NCBI GenBank assembly: GCA_964250215.1
Contig: CAXUEX010000031.1
Span: 1 to 24,037, forward strand
Direction of reading: 5' to 3'
From: DAIDJM01 sp964250215
GTDB lineage: Bacteria > Pseudomonadota > Alphaproteobacteria > Acetobacterales > Acetobacteraceae
Length of the DNA: 24,037 nucleotides
The notes beneath the pieces were generated by a model that did no database searches, was not told where the DNA came from, and saw only the letters and a program-made list of their open reading frames with translations. Every line of letters starts with the position of its first letter. Position 1 is the first letter of the stretch. The position numbers were made by a program, and so were the translations under genes. This document shows positions 1 to 6,614 of the stretch, one piece after another.

Positions 1-1
1 G

Positions 2-964
2 CTGCTGGACCGCATGGAGATCATCCGCATCCCCGGCTACACCGAGGACGAGAAGATGGAGATCGCGAAGCGCCATCTGTTCGCCAAGCAAGGAGAGGCG
101 CATGCGCTGAAAGCGGAGGAGTGGTCGATCAGCGACGATGCGTTGCGCGACCTGATCCGCACCTACACGCGGGAAGCCGGGGTGCGCAATCTGGAACGCG
201 AATTGGCGAACTTGGCGCGCAAGGCGGTGCGCGAGATCGTGACGAACAAGACGAAGAAGCTGGGGATCACGAAGAAGAACCTGGAGAAGTTCGCTGGCAT
301 CCGCCGCTTCCGCTACGGCGAGGCGGAAAGCGAGGACATGGTGGGTGTGGTGACCGGCCTTGCCTGGACCGAGGTGGGCGGCGAGATCCTCTCCATCGAG
401 AGCGTAATCGTGCCCGGCAAAGGCCAGGTAAAGCACACCGGCAAACTGGGCGACGTGATGCAGGAGAGTGTGTCGGCGGCACTTTCCTACGTGCGTAGCC
501 GATCGATCCAATTCGGCATCAAGCCGACGATTTTCGAGAAGCGCGACATTCATGTGCATGTTCCTGAGGGGGCGACGCCGAAGGACGGGCCTTCGGCCGG
601 CATTGCGATGGCGACCAGCATCGTGAGCGTGCTGACCGGCATTCCGATCCGGCGCGACGTGGCGATGACGGGTGAAATCACGCTGCGCGGCCGCGTGTTG
701 CCGATTGGCGGCCTGAAGGAGAAGCTTCTGGCGGCGTTGCGCGCCGGGATCACCACCGTGTTCTTTCCAAAGGATAACGAGAAGGATCTGGCGGAAATCG
801 CGGATAGCGTGAAGCGCGAGCTAGCCCTGATTCCGGTGGCGCATGTGGACGACGTGATCGGGCAGGCGCTCGTGCGGCGTCCGGAGCCCATTGAGTGGGA
901 GGAACCGCCCGAGCCGGTGGTGCCGCCGGCGGCCGCATCCACCGGGGCCTCGCTGCCCCATTAG
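2..964 (+). CDS. lon: ATP-dependent protease Lon, C-terminal part (5' end outside window)
   Basis: Lon is a cytoplasmic AAA+ serine protease that degrades misfolded and regulatory proteins. Only the last 320 residues are visible: the frame is already open at base 2 (LLDRMEIIRIPGY...), so the 14-16 ATG is internal. The visible part covers the end of the AAA+ small domain (IPGYTEDEK, AKRHL, GVRNLERE) and the whole proteolytic domain. The catalytic Ser sits in DGPSAGIAMA (codon 593-595) and the catalytic Lys in GGLKEKLLAA (codon 716-718), giving the Ser-Lys dyad. A short Pro-rich tail (PPEPVVPPAAAS) follows the domain. The gene lies directly upstream of hupB, as is common in alphaproteobacteria. 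Identification is secure; the start cannot be seen. Confidence 0.98.
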   Translation: MLDRMEIIRIPGYTEDEKMEIAKRHLFAKQGEAHALKAEEWSISDDALRDLIRTYTREAGVRNLERELANLARKAVREIVTNKTKKLGITKKNLEKFAGIRRFRYGEAESEDMVGVVTGLAWTEVGGEILSIESVIVPGKGQVKHTGKLGDVMQESVSAALSYVRSRSIQFGIKPTIFEKRDIHVHVPEGATPKDGPSAGIAMATSIVSVLTGIPIRRDVAMTGEITLRGRVLPIGGLKEKLLAALRAGITTVFFPKDNEKDLAEIADSVKRELALIPVAHVDDVIGQALVRRPEPIEWEEPPEPVVPPAAASTGASLPH

Positions 965-988
965 GCCCTCGCCACATGCTTAGAGGGA

Positions 989-1026
989 GCCTGGAACGCC
1001 AGAAATGGCGGATTTCCGGGCTTTTT
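989..1026 (+). terminator. Rho-independent terminator of lon
   Basis: An extended hairpin follows the lon stop by 24 nt. The outer stem GCCTGGAA (989-996) pairs with TTCCGGGC (1014-1021), with one G-T wobble. The inner stem CGCCA (997-1001) pairs with TGGCG (1006-1010) around a GAAA tetraloop. Three unpaired bases (GAT) lie on the 3' side. The stem is followed directly by TTTTT (1022-1026). This is a textbook intrinsic terminator and separates lon from hupB. Confidence 0.85.
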
Positions 1027-1029
1027 CCT

Positions 1030-1058
1030 TTGACGGGGGCGAAGCGCCGCACCTAGTG
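1030..1058 (+). promoter_or_regulatory. Putative sigma-70 promoter of hupB
   Basis: TTGACG (1030-1035), a 17-nt spacer and CTAGTG (1053-1058). It starts four bases after the lon terminator T-run and about 60 nt before the hupB start. The -35 box is near consensus. The -10 box is weak by E. coli standards, but the same CTAG form recurs at the same spacing ahead of tRNA-Asp. Confidence 0.5.
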
Positions 1059-1115
1059 TCCGCCGCGCGGGCCGGGGGTGTTCTCCGGGTGCCGACCATC
1101 ACGGGGAAATCTGAC

Positions 1116-1457
1116 ATGTCTGAATCCACGACCGGCGAGGGTCAGGATAAGTTCTTTAAGAGCAACGATCTGGTGGCGGCGGTGGCCGAAAAAACCGGAT
1201 TGCCGCGGCCGAAGGCGAAGGCGAGCGTGAACGCGGTGTTCGAGACGCTGGAGGCTTCGCTGAAGGCCGGACACCAGGTCCGCCTGGTAGGTTTCGGCAC
1301 GTTCCTGGTGACCGACCGCAAGGCCGGCAAGGGCCGCGATCCGCGGACCGGCGAGGAGATCGATATCCCCGAGAGCAAGTCGGTGCGGTTTCGCCCGGGC
1401 AAGCAGCTCAAGGAAGCGATCGGGCTGCCGGTTGGGCCGAAGGCAACCGCGGAGTAA
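1116..1457 (+). CDS. hupB: HU-family DNA-binding protein
   Basis: A small nucleoid-associated protein of 113 residues that bends and compacts DNA as a dimer. The fold is recognisable from the N-terminal helices (LVAAVAEKTGLPRPKA), the conserved VRLVGFGTF turn and the DNA-binding arm (GRDPRTGEEIDIPESKSV) ending in VRFRPGKQLKEAI. The ATG at 1116 is chosen over an in-frame ATG at 1005. HU proteins start close to the first helix, the upstream residues look non-coding, they overlap the promoter, and GGGGA lies at a good distance before 1116. The roughly 12-residue N-terminal extension (MSESTTGEGQDK) is slightly longer than in E. coli HU. tRNA-Val follows 11 nt after the stop, so the two are probably co-transcribed. 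Confidence 0.96.
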   Translation: MSESTTGEGQDKFFKSNDLVAAVAEKTGLPRPKAKASVNAVFETLEASLKAGHQVRLVGFGTFLVTDRKAGKGRDPRTGEEIDIPESKSVRFRPGKQLKEAIGLPVGPKATAE

Positions 1458-1468
1458 GTTTCCGGCGT

Positions 1469-1543
1469 GGGCGGTTAGCTCAGCGGTAGAGCATCTCGTT
1501 TACACCGAGAGGGTCGGCGGTTCGAACCCGTCACCGCCTACCA
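1469..1543 (+). tRNA. tRNA-Val (anticodon UAC)
   Basis: A 75-nt cloverleaf. The acceptor GGGCGGT pairs with ACCGCCT (the outermost pair is G-U). The D arm is GCTC/GAGC, the anticodon stem TCTCG/CGAGA, with loop TTTACAC holding TAC at 1501-1503. The variable loop is GGGTC and the T arm GGCGG-TTCGAAC-CCGTC. Discriminator A and an encoded CCA end it at 1543. It lies 11 nt after hupB with no room for its own promoter. Confidence 0.97.
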
Positions 1544-1569
1544 GACCGACATGTATCGGCGGTCGGTTT
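1544..1569 (+). terminator. Possible weak terminator hairpin after tRNA-Val
   Basis: ACCGAC (1545-1550) is complementary to GTCGGT (1562-1567) across an 11-nt loop and is followed by only two more Ts. It lies directly behind the tRNA-Val CCA end and before a new promoter-like sequence. It could be a processing or termination hairpin. The short T-run keeps confidence low. Confidence 0.3.
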
Positions 1570-1588
1570 GCCGCGGGCTGGCGTTGGG

Positions 1589-1617
1589 TTGACCGGGCGG
1601 GGGTGCGCGGCCTAGAG
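1589..1617 (+). promoter_or_regulatory. Putative promoter of tRNA-Asp
   Basis: TTGACC (1589-1594), a 17-nt spacer and CTAGAG (1612-1617). The predicted transcription start falls about 17 nt before the mature 5' end of tRNA-Asp. It has the same architecture as the promoter ahead of hupB. Confidence 0.5.
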
Positions 1618-1640
1618 GCTGGCGCCCTGCCCGGGAATGC

Positions 1641-1717
<77 letters not shown>

Positions 1718-1756
1718 CTCCACGGGCAACGTTCGGGTATTGCGGCGGGCCGGGCC

Positions 1757-1785
1757 TTGGCGGTGCGCGCCTTCCGGGCTAAGGT
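1757..1785 (+). promoter_or_regulatory. Candidate promoter of the nuo operon
   Basis: TTGGCG (1757-1762), a 17-nt spacer and TAAGGT (1780-1785), about 55 nt before the nuoA start. This is the best -35/-10 pair I can see in the 122-nt gap between tRNA-Asp and nuoA. The -10 match is modest, and read-through from the tRNA promoter is possible. Confidence 0.35.
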
Positions 1786-1839
1786 CCGGCCGCCATGTTG
1801 CACTGCGGCAGGCGTGGCGCTGAGGCGCGTGGGAGTCCG

Positions 1840-2217
1840 ATGCAACCGGTTGTCGCCGCTTACTTTCCAGTTCTGGTGTTTCTGGCTGTCGCGGGCGGCA
1901 TCGCCACGCTGATGGTGGGCGGGTCGATGCTCGCATCGCGCCTGATGGGCGAGGATCAGCCATATCCACAGAAAGTGGCGGCCTACGAATGCGGGTTCGA
2001 GCCATTCGACGACGCGCGGCGGCGGTTCGACGTGCGATATTATCTGGTCGCGATTCTGTTTATCATCTTCGATCTGGAAGTGGCGTTCCTATTTCCTTGG
2101 GCGGTGAGCCTCTCGCGCATCGGGCTATTCGGGTTTTTCAGCATGATCGCGTTTCTGGCCGTGCTCACCGTGGGTTTCATCTACGAGTGGCGCAAAGGCG
2201 CCTTGGAGTGGGAATAG
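1840..2217 (+). CDS. nuoA: NADH-quinone oxidoreductase subunit A
   Basis: A small membrane subunit of complex I (125 residues, ND3 homologue) near the quinone cavity. It has three hydrophobic helices at about residues 8-30, 65-87 and 95-115. The conserved loop after helix 1 reads AAYECGFEP (Cys51), and helix 2 carries IIFDLEVAFLFPW with conserved acidic Asp78 and Glu80. I chose the ATG at 1840 because GGGAG lies just upstream and residue 1 then matches the family's usual start. The in-frame ATG at 1795 adds 15 residues (MLHCGRRGAEA...) unlike any NuoA. First gene of the nuo operon; nuoB starts one base after its stop. Confidence 0.97.
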   Translation: MQPVVAAYFPVLVFLAVAGGIATLMVGGSMLASRLMGEDQPYPQKVAAYECGFEPFDDARRRFDVRYYLVAILFIIFDLEVAFLFPWAVSLSRIGLFGFFSMIAFLAVLTVGFIYEWRKGALEWE

Positions 2218-2218
2218 G

Positions 2219-2776
2219 ATGGCGGACGGCGGAGAGGCTGTCGCCTGGAACCGGCAGGCGCTGCCGCCCGGAGCCGAGCAGGATGCGGTGGTGCACGGCA
2301 TCACCGGTGAAATCCAGGATCGCGGCTTCGTGGTGGCGAATATCGACCGGCTGATCAACTGGGGCCGCACCGGCAGTCTGTGGCCGATGACGTTTGGGCT
2401 GGCGTGTTGCGCGGTAGAAATGATTCATGCCTATATGCCGCGCTACGATCTGGATCGGTTCGGTATTTTCCCGCGGGGGTCGCCGCGGCAGAGCGACGTG
2501 ATGATCGTGGCGGGAACGCTGACGAACAAGATGGCGCCGGCCCTGCGCCGTGTGTACGACCAGATGCCGGAGCCGCGCTGGGTGATCAGCATGGGCAGCT
2601 GCGCGAACGGCGGCGGCTACTACCATTACAGCTACTCGGTGGTGCGCGGTTGCGACCGGATCGTGCCGGTTGATGTGTATGTGCCTGGCTGTCCGCCGAC
2701 CGCGGAGGCGCTGGTGTATGGCATCATGCAGTTGCAGAAGAAAATTCGGCGCACTGGGAGCATTCTGCGTGGCTGA
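2219..2776 (+). CDS. nuoB: NADH-quinone oxidoreductase subunit B
   Basis: A peripheral-arm subunit (185 residues, PSST homologue) holding the terminal [4Fe-4S] cluster N2, which hands electrons to quinone. The four ligands are visible: the tandem Cys63-Cys64 in FGLACCAVEM, Cys128 in SMGSCANGG and Cys158 in VPGCPPT. The segment NWGRTGSLWPMTFG and the surface loop DRFGIFPRGSPRQSD are diagnostic. Length is normal for alphaproteobacteria. The stop overlaps the GTG start of nuoC. Confidence 0.98.
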   Translation: MADGGEAVAWNRQALPPGAEQDAVVHGITGEIQDRGFVVANIDRLINWGRTGSLWPMTFGLACCAVEMIHAYMPRYDLDRFGIFPRGSPRQSDVMIVAGTLTNKMAPALRRVYDQMPEPRWVISMGSCANGGGYYHYSYSVVRGCDRIVPVDVYVPGCPPTAEALVYGIMQLQKKIRRTGSILRG

Positions 2777-3392
2777 TCTGGGCGCGTTAGCGGCCGCGAT
2801 CGGCACCGGGCTGGCCGGCGTGCGCCGCGCGGAAGTGGCGCAGGGCGAAGTTGTGGTGCATCTGGAGCGCGAGGCGCTGCCGGCAGCGATGACGGTGCTA
2901 CGCAAAGATCCGCGCTTTGCCTGCGAGCAGTTGATGGATGTGTGCGGCGTGGACTGGCCGGAGCGGACCGAGCGGTTCGAGGTTGTGTACAACCTGCTCA
3001 GCGTTTCGCTAAACCACCGCATTCGCGTGATTGTATGCACGGACGAGGCAACCCCCGTGCCGAGCGTATCCGGCCTCTGGCCGTGCGCCACCTGGTGGGA
3101 GCGCGAGTGTTTCGATTTGTTTGGTGTCACGTTTGCCGGGCTCGCCGATCACCGGCGCATCCTGACCGATTACGGGTTCGAGGGACATCCGCTGCGCAAA
3201 GATTTCCCGATGACCGGGCACGTTGAAGTCCGCTACGACGACGAGCGCAAGCAGGTGGTTTATGAACCTGTGCGATTGACGCAGGATTTCCGGAACTTCC
3301 AATTTCTCTCGCCGTGGGAAGGCATCACGAGCTTGCCGGGCGATGAGAAGGCGCATCGGTCGCGCAGCGCGCCCGAGGATACTGGAGCATGA
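2769..3392 (+). CDS. nuoC: NADH-quinone oxidoreductase subunit C (GTG start)
   Basis: A peripheral-arm subunit (207 residues, 30-kDa homologue) without cofactors that clamps NuoB and NuoD at the quinone end. The family signature is present: WWERECFDLFGVTF, then HRRILTDYGFEGHPLRKDFP. I chose the GTG at 2769, which overlaps nuoB by 8 nt and has GGGAG (2756-2760) eight bases upstream. The open frame extends to an ATG at 2670, but those codons lie inside nuoB and give Cys/Arg-rich nonsense. nuoC and nuoD are separate genes here, unlike the fused nuoCD of E. coli. Its TGA overlaps the nuoD ATG. Confidence 0.96.
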   Translation: MADLGALAAAIGTGLAGVRRAEVAQGEVVVHLEREALPAAMTVLRKDPRFACEQLMDVCGVDWPERTERFEVVYNLLSVSLNHRIRVIVCTDEATPVPSVSGLWPCATWWERECFDLFGVTFAGLADHRRILTDYGFEGHPLRKDFPMTGHVEVRYDDERKQVVYEPVRLTQDFRNFQFLSPWEGITSLPGDEKAHRSRSAPEDTGA

Positions 3393-4618
3393 GCGATCTT
3401 ACCGGCCAGTTGACAGCCTCGGTTGCCGAGACCGCAAAGCGGCGCGAGGTGATGATCGACAGCCACGCGATCAATTTCGGACCGCAGCACCCGGCGGCGC
3501 ACGGCGTGCTGCGGCTGGTGCTGGAGATGGACGGCGAGGTAATTGAGCGTGCCGACCCGCATGTGGGCCTGCTGCACCGCGGCACCGAGAAGCTCATGGA
3601 GCACCGGACCTACACGCAGAACACGCCGTATTTCGACCGGCTGGACTATGTCTCGCCAATGGCGAACGAGCATGTGTTCGTGCTGGCAACCGAGAAGCTG
3701 CTGCGCATCGTGCCGCCCGAGCGGGGGCTGTGGATTCGCACGATGTTCGACGAGATTACGCGCATTCTGAACCATCTGTTGAACATAACCAGCTTTGCGA
3801 TGGATGCCGGCGCGCTCACGCCGCCGCTTTGGGGGTATGAAGAGCGCGAGAAGCTGATGGAATTTTACGACGAGGCTTCTGGCGCGCGGCTGCATGCGAA
3901 TTATTATCGGCATGGCGGCGTGAACCGCGATCTCCCGGCCGGATTGCCGGAGCGCATCTGGGAGTGGTCGGAACAGTTTCCGTCCTTCATCGATAGCCTT
4001 TGGAACTTGCTGACTGAGAATCGAATCTGGAAGCAGCGCACCGTGGATATCGGCGTGATGACGGCCGAGCAGGCGCTGGCATGGGGATTTTCCGGGCCGA
4101 ACCTGCGGGCCAGCGGTGTGCCGTGGGATTTGCGGCGCGCGCAACCTTACGCGAAATACTCGGAAGTGGATTTCGATGTTCCAGTTGCGCGGCACGGCGA
4201 TTGCTATGACCGGTATCTGGTGCGCATGATCGAAATGCGTGAGAGCGTGAAGATCATCCGCCAATGCATAGAGAAGATGCGGCCTGGGCCTGTGAAAATC
4301 GAGGACCGGAAGTTCACGCCACCGAAACGCGAGGAGATGAAGCGCTCGATGGAGGCGCTGATCCATCATTTCAAGTTGTTCACGGAAGGGTTTCATGTGC
4401 CGGCGGGCGCTACCTATACCGCGATTGAGAGCCCGAAGGGCGAGCTGGGCGTTTATCTTGTGGCCGACGGCACGAACCGCCCGTATCGCTGCAAAATTCG
4501 GCCGACCGGATTTTCGCATCTGCAAGCGCTCGAAACGATGAGCAAGGGGCATATGCTGGCCGACGCGGTTGCGATCATCGGCTCAATCGATCTCGTATTC
4601 GGCGAAGTGGACCGGTAA
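3389..4618 (+). CDS. nuoD: NADH-quinone oxidoreductase subunit D
   Basis: The 49-kDa-homologue subunit (409 residues) that forms most of the quinone-binding pocket with NuoB. The conserved INFGPQHPAAHG loop (His34 and His38) and the TPYFDRLDYVSP segment (Tyr81, Tyr87), which frame the quinone head-group site, are both intact. GLLHRGTEKL, RILNHLL and the C-terminal DLVFGEVDR ending are also typical. The start ATG at 3389 overlaps the nuoC stop (ATGA). GAGG at 3375-3378 is a plausible ribosome site. Confidence 0.98.
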   Translation: MSDLTGQLTASVAETAKRREVMIDSHAINFGPQHPAAHGVLRLVLEMDGEVIERADPHVGLLHRGTEKLMEHRTYTQNTPYFDRLDYVSPMANEHVFVLATEKLLRIVPPERGLWIRTMFDEITRILNHLLNITSFAMDAGALTPPLWGYEEREKLMEFYDEASGARLHANYYRHGGVNRDLPAGLPERIWEWSEQFPSFIDSLWNLLTENRIWKQRTVDIGVMTAEQALAWGFSGPNLRASGVPWDLRRAQPYAKYSEVDFDVPVARHGDCYDRYLVRMIEMRESVKIIRQCIEKMRPGPVKIEDRKFTPPKREEMKRSMEALIHHFKLFTEGFHVPAGATYTAIESPKGELGVYLVADGTNRPYRCKIRPTGFSHLQALETMSKGHMLADAVAIIGSIDLVFGEVDR

Positions 4619-4622
4619 CGCG

Positions 4623-5279
4623 ATGAGCGGCTCCTTTTCGGCCGACAATGTGGGCGACGGCACCGTGAACCAGCCGGCTGGGCAGCCGCATTTCGTTTTC
4701 GACCCAGCGAGCAAAGCCGAGATCGATCACGTGCTGACAAAATATCCGCCGGGACGCCAGGCAAGCGGCGTGCTGCCGCTGCTGTATATCGCGCAGGATC
4801 AGATGCGCCGGCAGAGCGGCAGCGCCTGGTTGCCCCGCGCTGCCATGGATGCGGTGGCGGCGCGACTGGAAATGCCGCCGATCCGGGTTTATGAAGTCGC
4901 GACTTTCTATCTGATGTTCAACACGCAGCCGATCGGGCGGTATCATCTGCAGGTTTGCACCACCACACCGTGCTGGTTGCGTGGGTCTGACGAGGTGGTG
5001 GCGGCTTGCCGGCGGGTGACGGGCATCCGGGCCTGGCACGAGACGAGCGCCGACGGGCTGTTCACGATGACTGAGGTGGAATGCCTTGGCGCTTGCGTGA
5101 ATGCGCCGGTATTGCAGATCGACAATGACTTCTACGAGGATCTGGACGGTCCCCGCACCGAGGCATTGCTGCGCGGCTTGCAGCGCGGCGAGACGCGGCA
5201 ACCGCCGGGATCGACGATCGGGCGCCAGACTTCGGCGCCGGAGGGCGGGCCCATTACGCTGCTGGCTGTGACGGAGTGA
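4623..5279 (+). CDS. nuoE: NADH-quinone oxidoreductase subunit E
   Basis: The 24-kDa-homologue subunit (218 residues) of the NADH-oxidising module, carrying [2Fe-2S] cluster N1a. Ligands are Cys112 and Cys117 (VCTTTPCWLRG) and Cys154 and Cys158 (ECLGACVNAP). A helical N-terminal half (YPPGRQASGVLPLLYIAQ) and a roughly 35-residue variable tail after the thioredoxin-like domain are normal for alphaproteobacteria. I chose the ATG at 4623, four bases after the nuoD stop. The in-frame ATG at 4569 lies inside nuoD. Confidence 0.97.
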   Translation: MSGSFSADNVGDGTVNQPAGQPHFVFDPASKAEIDHVLTKYPPGRQASGVLPLLYIAQDQMRRQSGSAWLPRAAMDAVAARLEMPPIRVYEVATFYLMFNTQPIGRYHLQVCTTTPCWLRGSDEVVAACRRVTGIRAWHETSADGLFTMTEVECLGACVNAPVLQIDNDFYEDLDGPRTEALLRGLQRGETRQPPGSTIGRQTSAPEGGPITLLAVTE

Positions 5280-5283
5280 CGTC

Positions 5284-6609
5284 ATGCTGCGCGACGCCGA
5301 CCGCATTTTCACCAACCTTTATGGCCAGCACAATTGGCGGCTAGAGGGTGCGCGCGCGCGCGGCGATTGGGACGGAACGGCCGCAATCATTTCGCGCGGG
5401 CGCGAAGCCATCGTGGAGGAAGTAAAGGCTTCGGGTCTGCGTGGGCGGGGCGGCGCCGGATTTCCTACGGGCATGAAATGGTCGTTCATGCCGAAAGTCT
5501 CGGACGGGCGGCCGGCGTATCTGGTGGTGAATGCGGATGAGAGCGAGCCGGGCACCTGCAAGGACCGCGACATTCTGCGGCACGATCCGCACAAGCTTAT
5601 TGAAGGTTGCCTGATCGCGAGTTTCGCGATGGGCGCTCATAAGTGTTACATCTATATCCGCGGCGAATTCTACAATGAAGCGGTGCATCTGCAGCACGCG
5701 ATCGAGGAGGCCTATGCGGCCGGGCTGATTGGCACGAATGCCTCCGGCAGCGGTTGGGATTGCGATGTGTTCCTGCATCGCGGCGCCGGCGCTTATATCT
5801 GCGGCGAGGAGACCGCGCTGCTGGAAAGCCTGGAAGGCAAGAAGGGAATGCCGCGCATGAAGCCGCCTTTTCCGGCGGCAGTGGGGCTGTATGGCTGCCC
5901 GACGACGGTGAACAACGTGGAAAGCATCGCCGTCGTGCCGGAAATCCTGCGCCGCGGGGCGGCCTGGTTTTCCGCGCTTGGGCGGCCGAAAAACAGCGGC
6001 ACGAAAATCTATTGCATTTCCGGACATGTGAACAAGCCTTGCAACGTGGAGGAGGAGTTGGGGATCCCGCTGCGCGAGTTGATCGAACGCTATGCGGGCG
6101 GCGTGCGCGGCGGCTGGGACAATCTGTTGGCGGTTATTCCCGGCGGTGCTTCCGTCCCAGTGATCCCGAAACCGGTGTGCGACACGGTGCTGATGGATTT
6201 CGACAGTCTGCGCGATGCGCAATCGGCGCTGGGCACCGCCGCCGTGATCGTGATGGACAAATCCACGGATATCGTTCGCGCCATCGCTCGGCTTTCACAA
6301 TTCTACAAGCATGAAAGCTGCGGCCAGTGCACCCCTTGCCGCGAGGGCACGGGCTGGATGATGCGGGTGATGTATCGCATGGTGGAAGGGCGCGCAGAGT
6401 CTGCGGAAATCGATTTGCTGGAGCAGGTGACGCGGCAAGTGGAAGGCCACACGATCTGTGCGTTGGGTGATGCGGCTGCGTGGCCGGTCCAAGGCCTGAT
6501 CCGGCATTTCCGGCCCGTGATCGAGCAGCGGATTGCGGATTACAAGTCGCGACCCGTGGCGGTGCCGCCGGCGCCGACGCCGCAGAACATGCCGATCGCG
6601 GCGGAGTAG
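5284..6609 (+). CDS. nuoF: NADH-quinone oxidoreductase subunit F
   Basis: The 51-kDa-homologue subunit (441 residues) that binds NADH, FMN and [4Fe-4S] cluster N3, the electron entry point of complex I. The Gly-rich nucleotide loop GLRGRGGAGFPTG (51-63) and the FMN-site segments NADESEPGTCKDR and GAGAYICGEETALLES are intact. N3 ligands are Cys346, Cys349 and Cys352 (ESCGQCTPCREG) plus Cys392 (HTICALGD). GGAG at 5273-5276 lies seven bases before the ATG. The short Pro/Ala-rich tail is unremarkable. Confidence 0.98.
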   Translation: MLRDADRIFTNLYGQHNWRLEGARARGDWDGTAAIISRGREAIVEEVKASGLRGRGGAGFPTGMKWSFMPKVSDGRPAYLVVNADESEPGTCKDRDILRHDPHKLIEGCLIASFAMGAHKCYIYIRGEFYNEAVHLQHAIEEAYAAGLIGTNASGSGWDCDVFLHRGAGAYICGEETALLESLEGKKGMPRMKPPFPAAVGLYGCPTTVNNVESIAVVPEILRRGAAWFSALGRPKNSGTKIYCISGHVNKPCNVEEELGIPLRELIERYAGGVRGGWDNLLAVIPGGASVPVIPKPVCDTVLMDFDSLRDAQSALGTAAVIVMDKSTDIVRAIARLSQFYKHESCGQCTPCREGTGWMMRVMYRMVEGRAESAEIDLLEQVTRQVEGHTICALGDAAAWPVQGLIRHFRPVIEQRIADYKSRPVAVPPAPTPQNMPIAAE

Positions 6610-6614
6610 GCGGC

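Noticed and set aside
1005..1115. Longer HU start at 1005
   Set aside because: It overlaps the lon terminator and the promoter, and HU proteins have no such N-terminal extension.
1469..1543. tRNA-Val as pseudo-tRNA because of the outermost G-U acceptor pair
   Set aside because: All other stems, the loops, the anticodon and the encoded CCA are normal; one terminal wobble pair is tolerable.
3260..4552. 430-codon minus-strand open frame across nuoD
   Set aside because: Antisense shadow of nuoD; no recognisable protein features.
6480..6614. Longer NuoG start at 6480
   Set aside because: Those codons lie inside nuoF, and NuoG homologues begin at the ferredoxin-like domain that starts at 6615.
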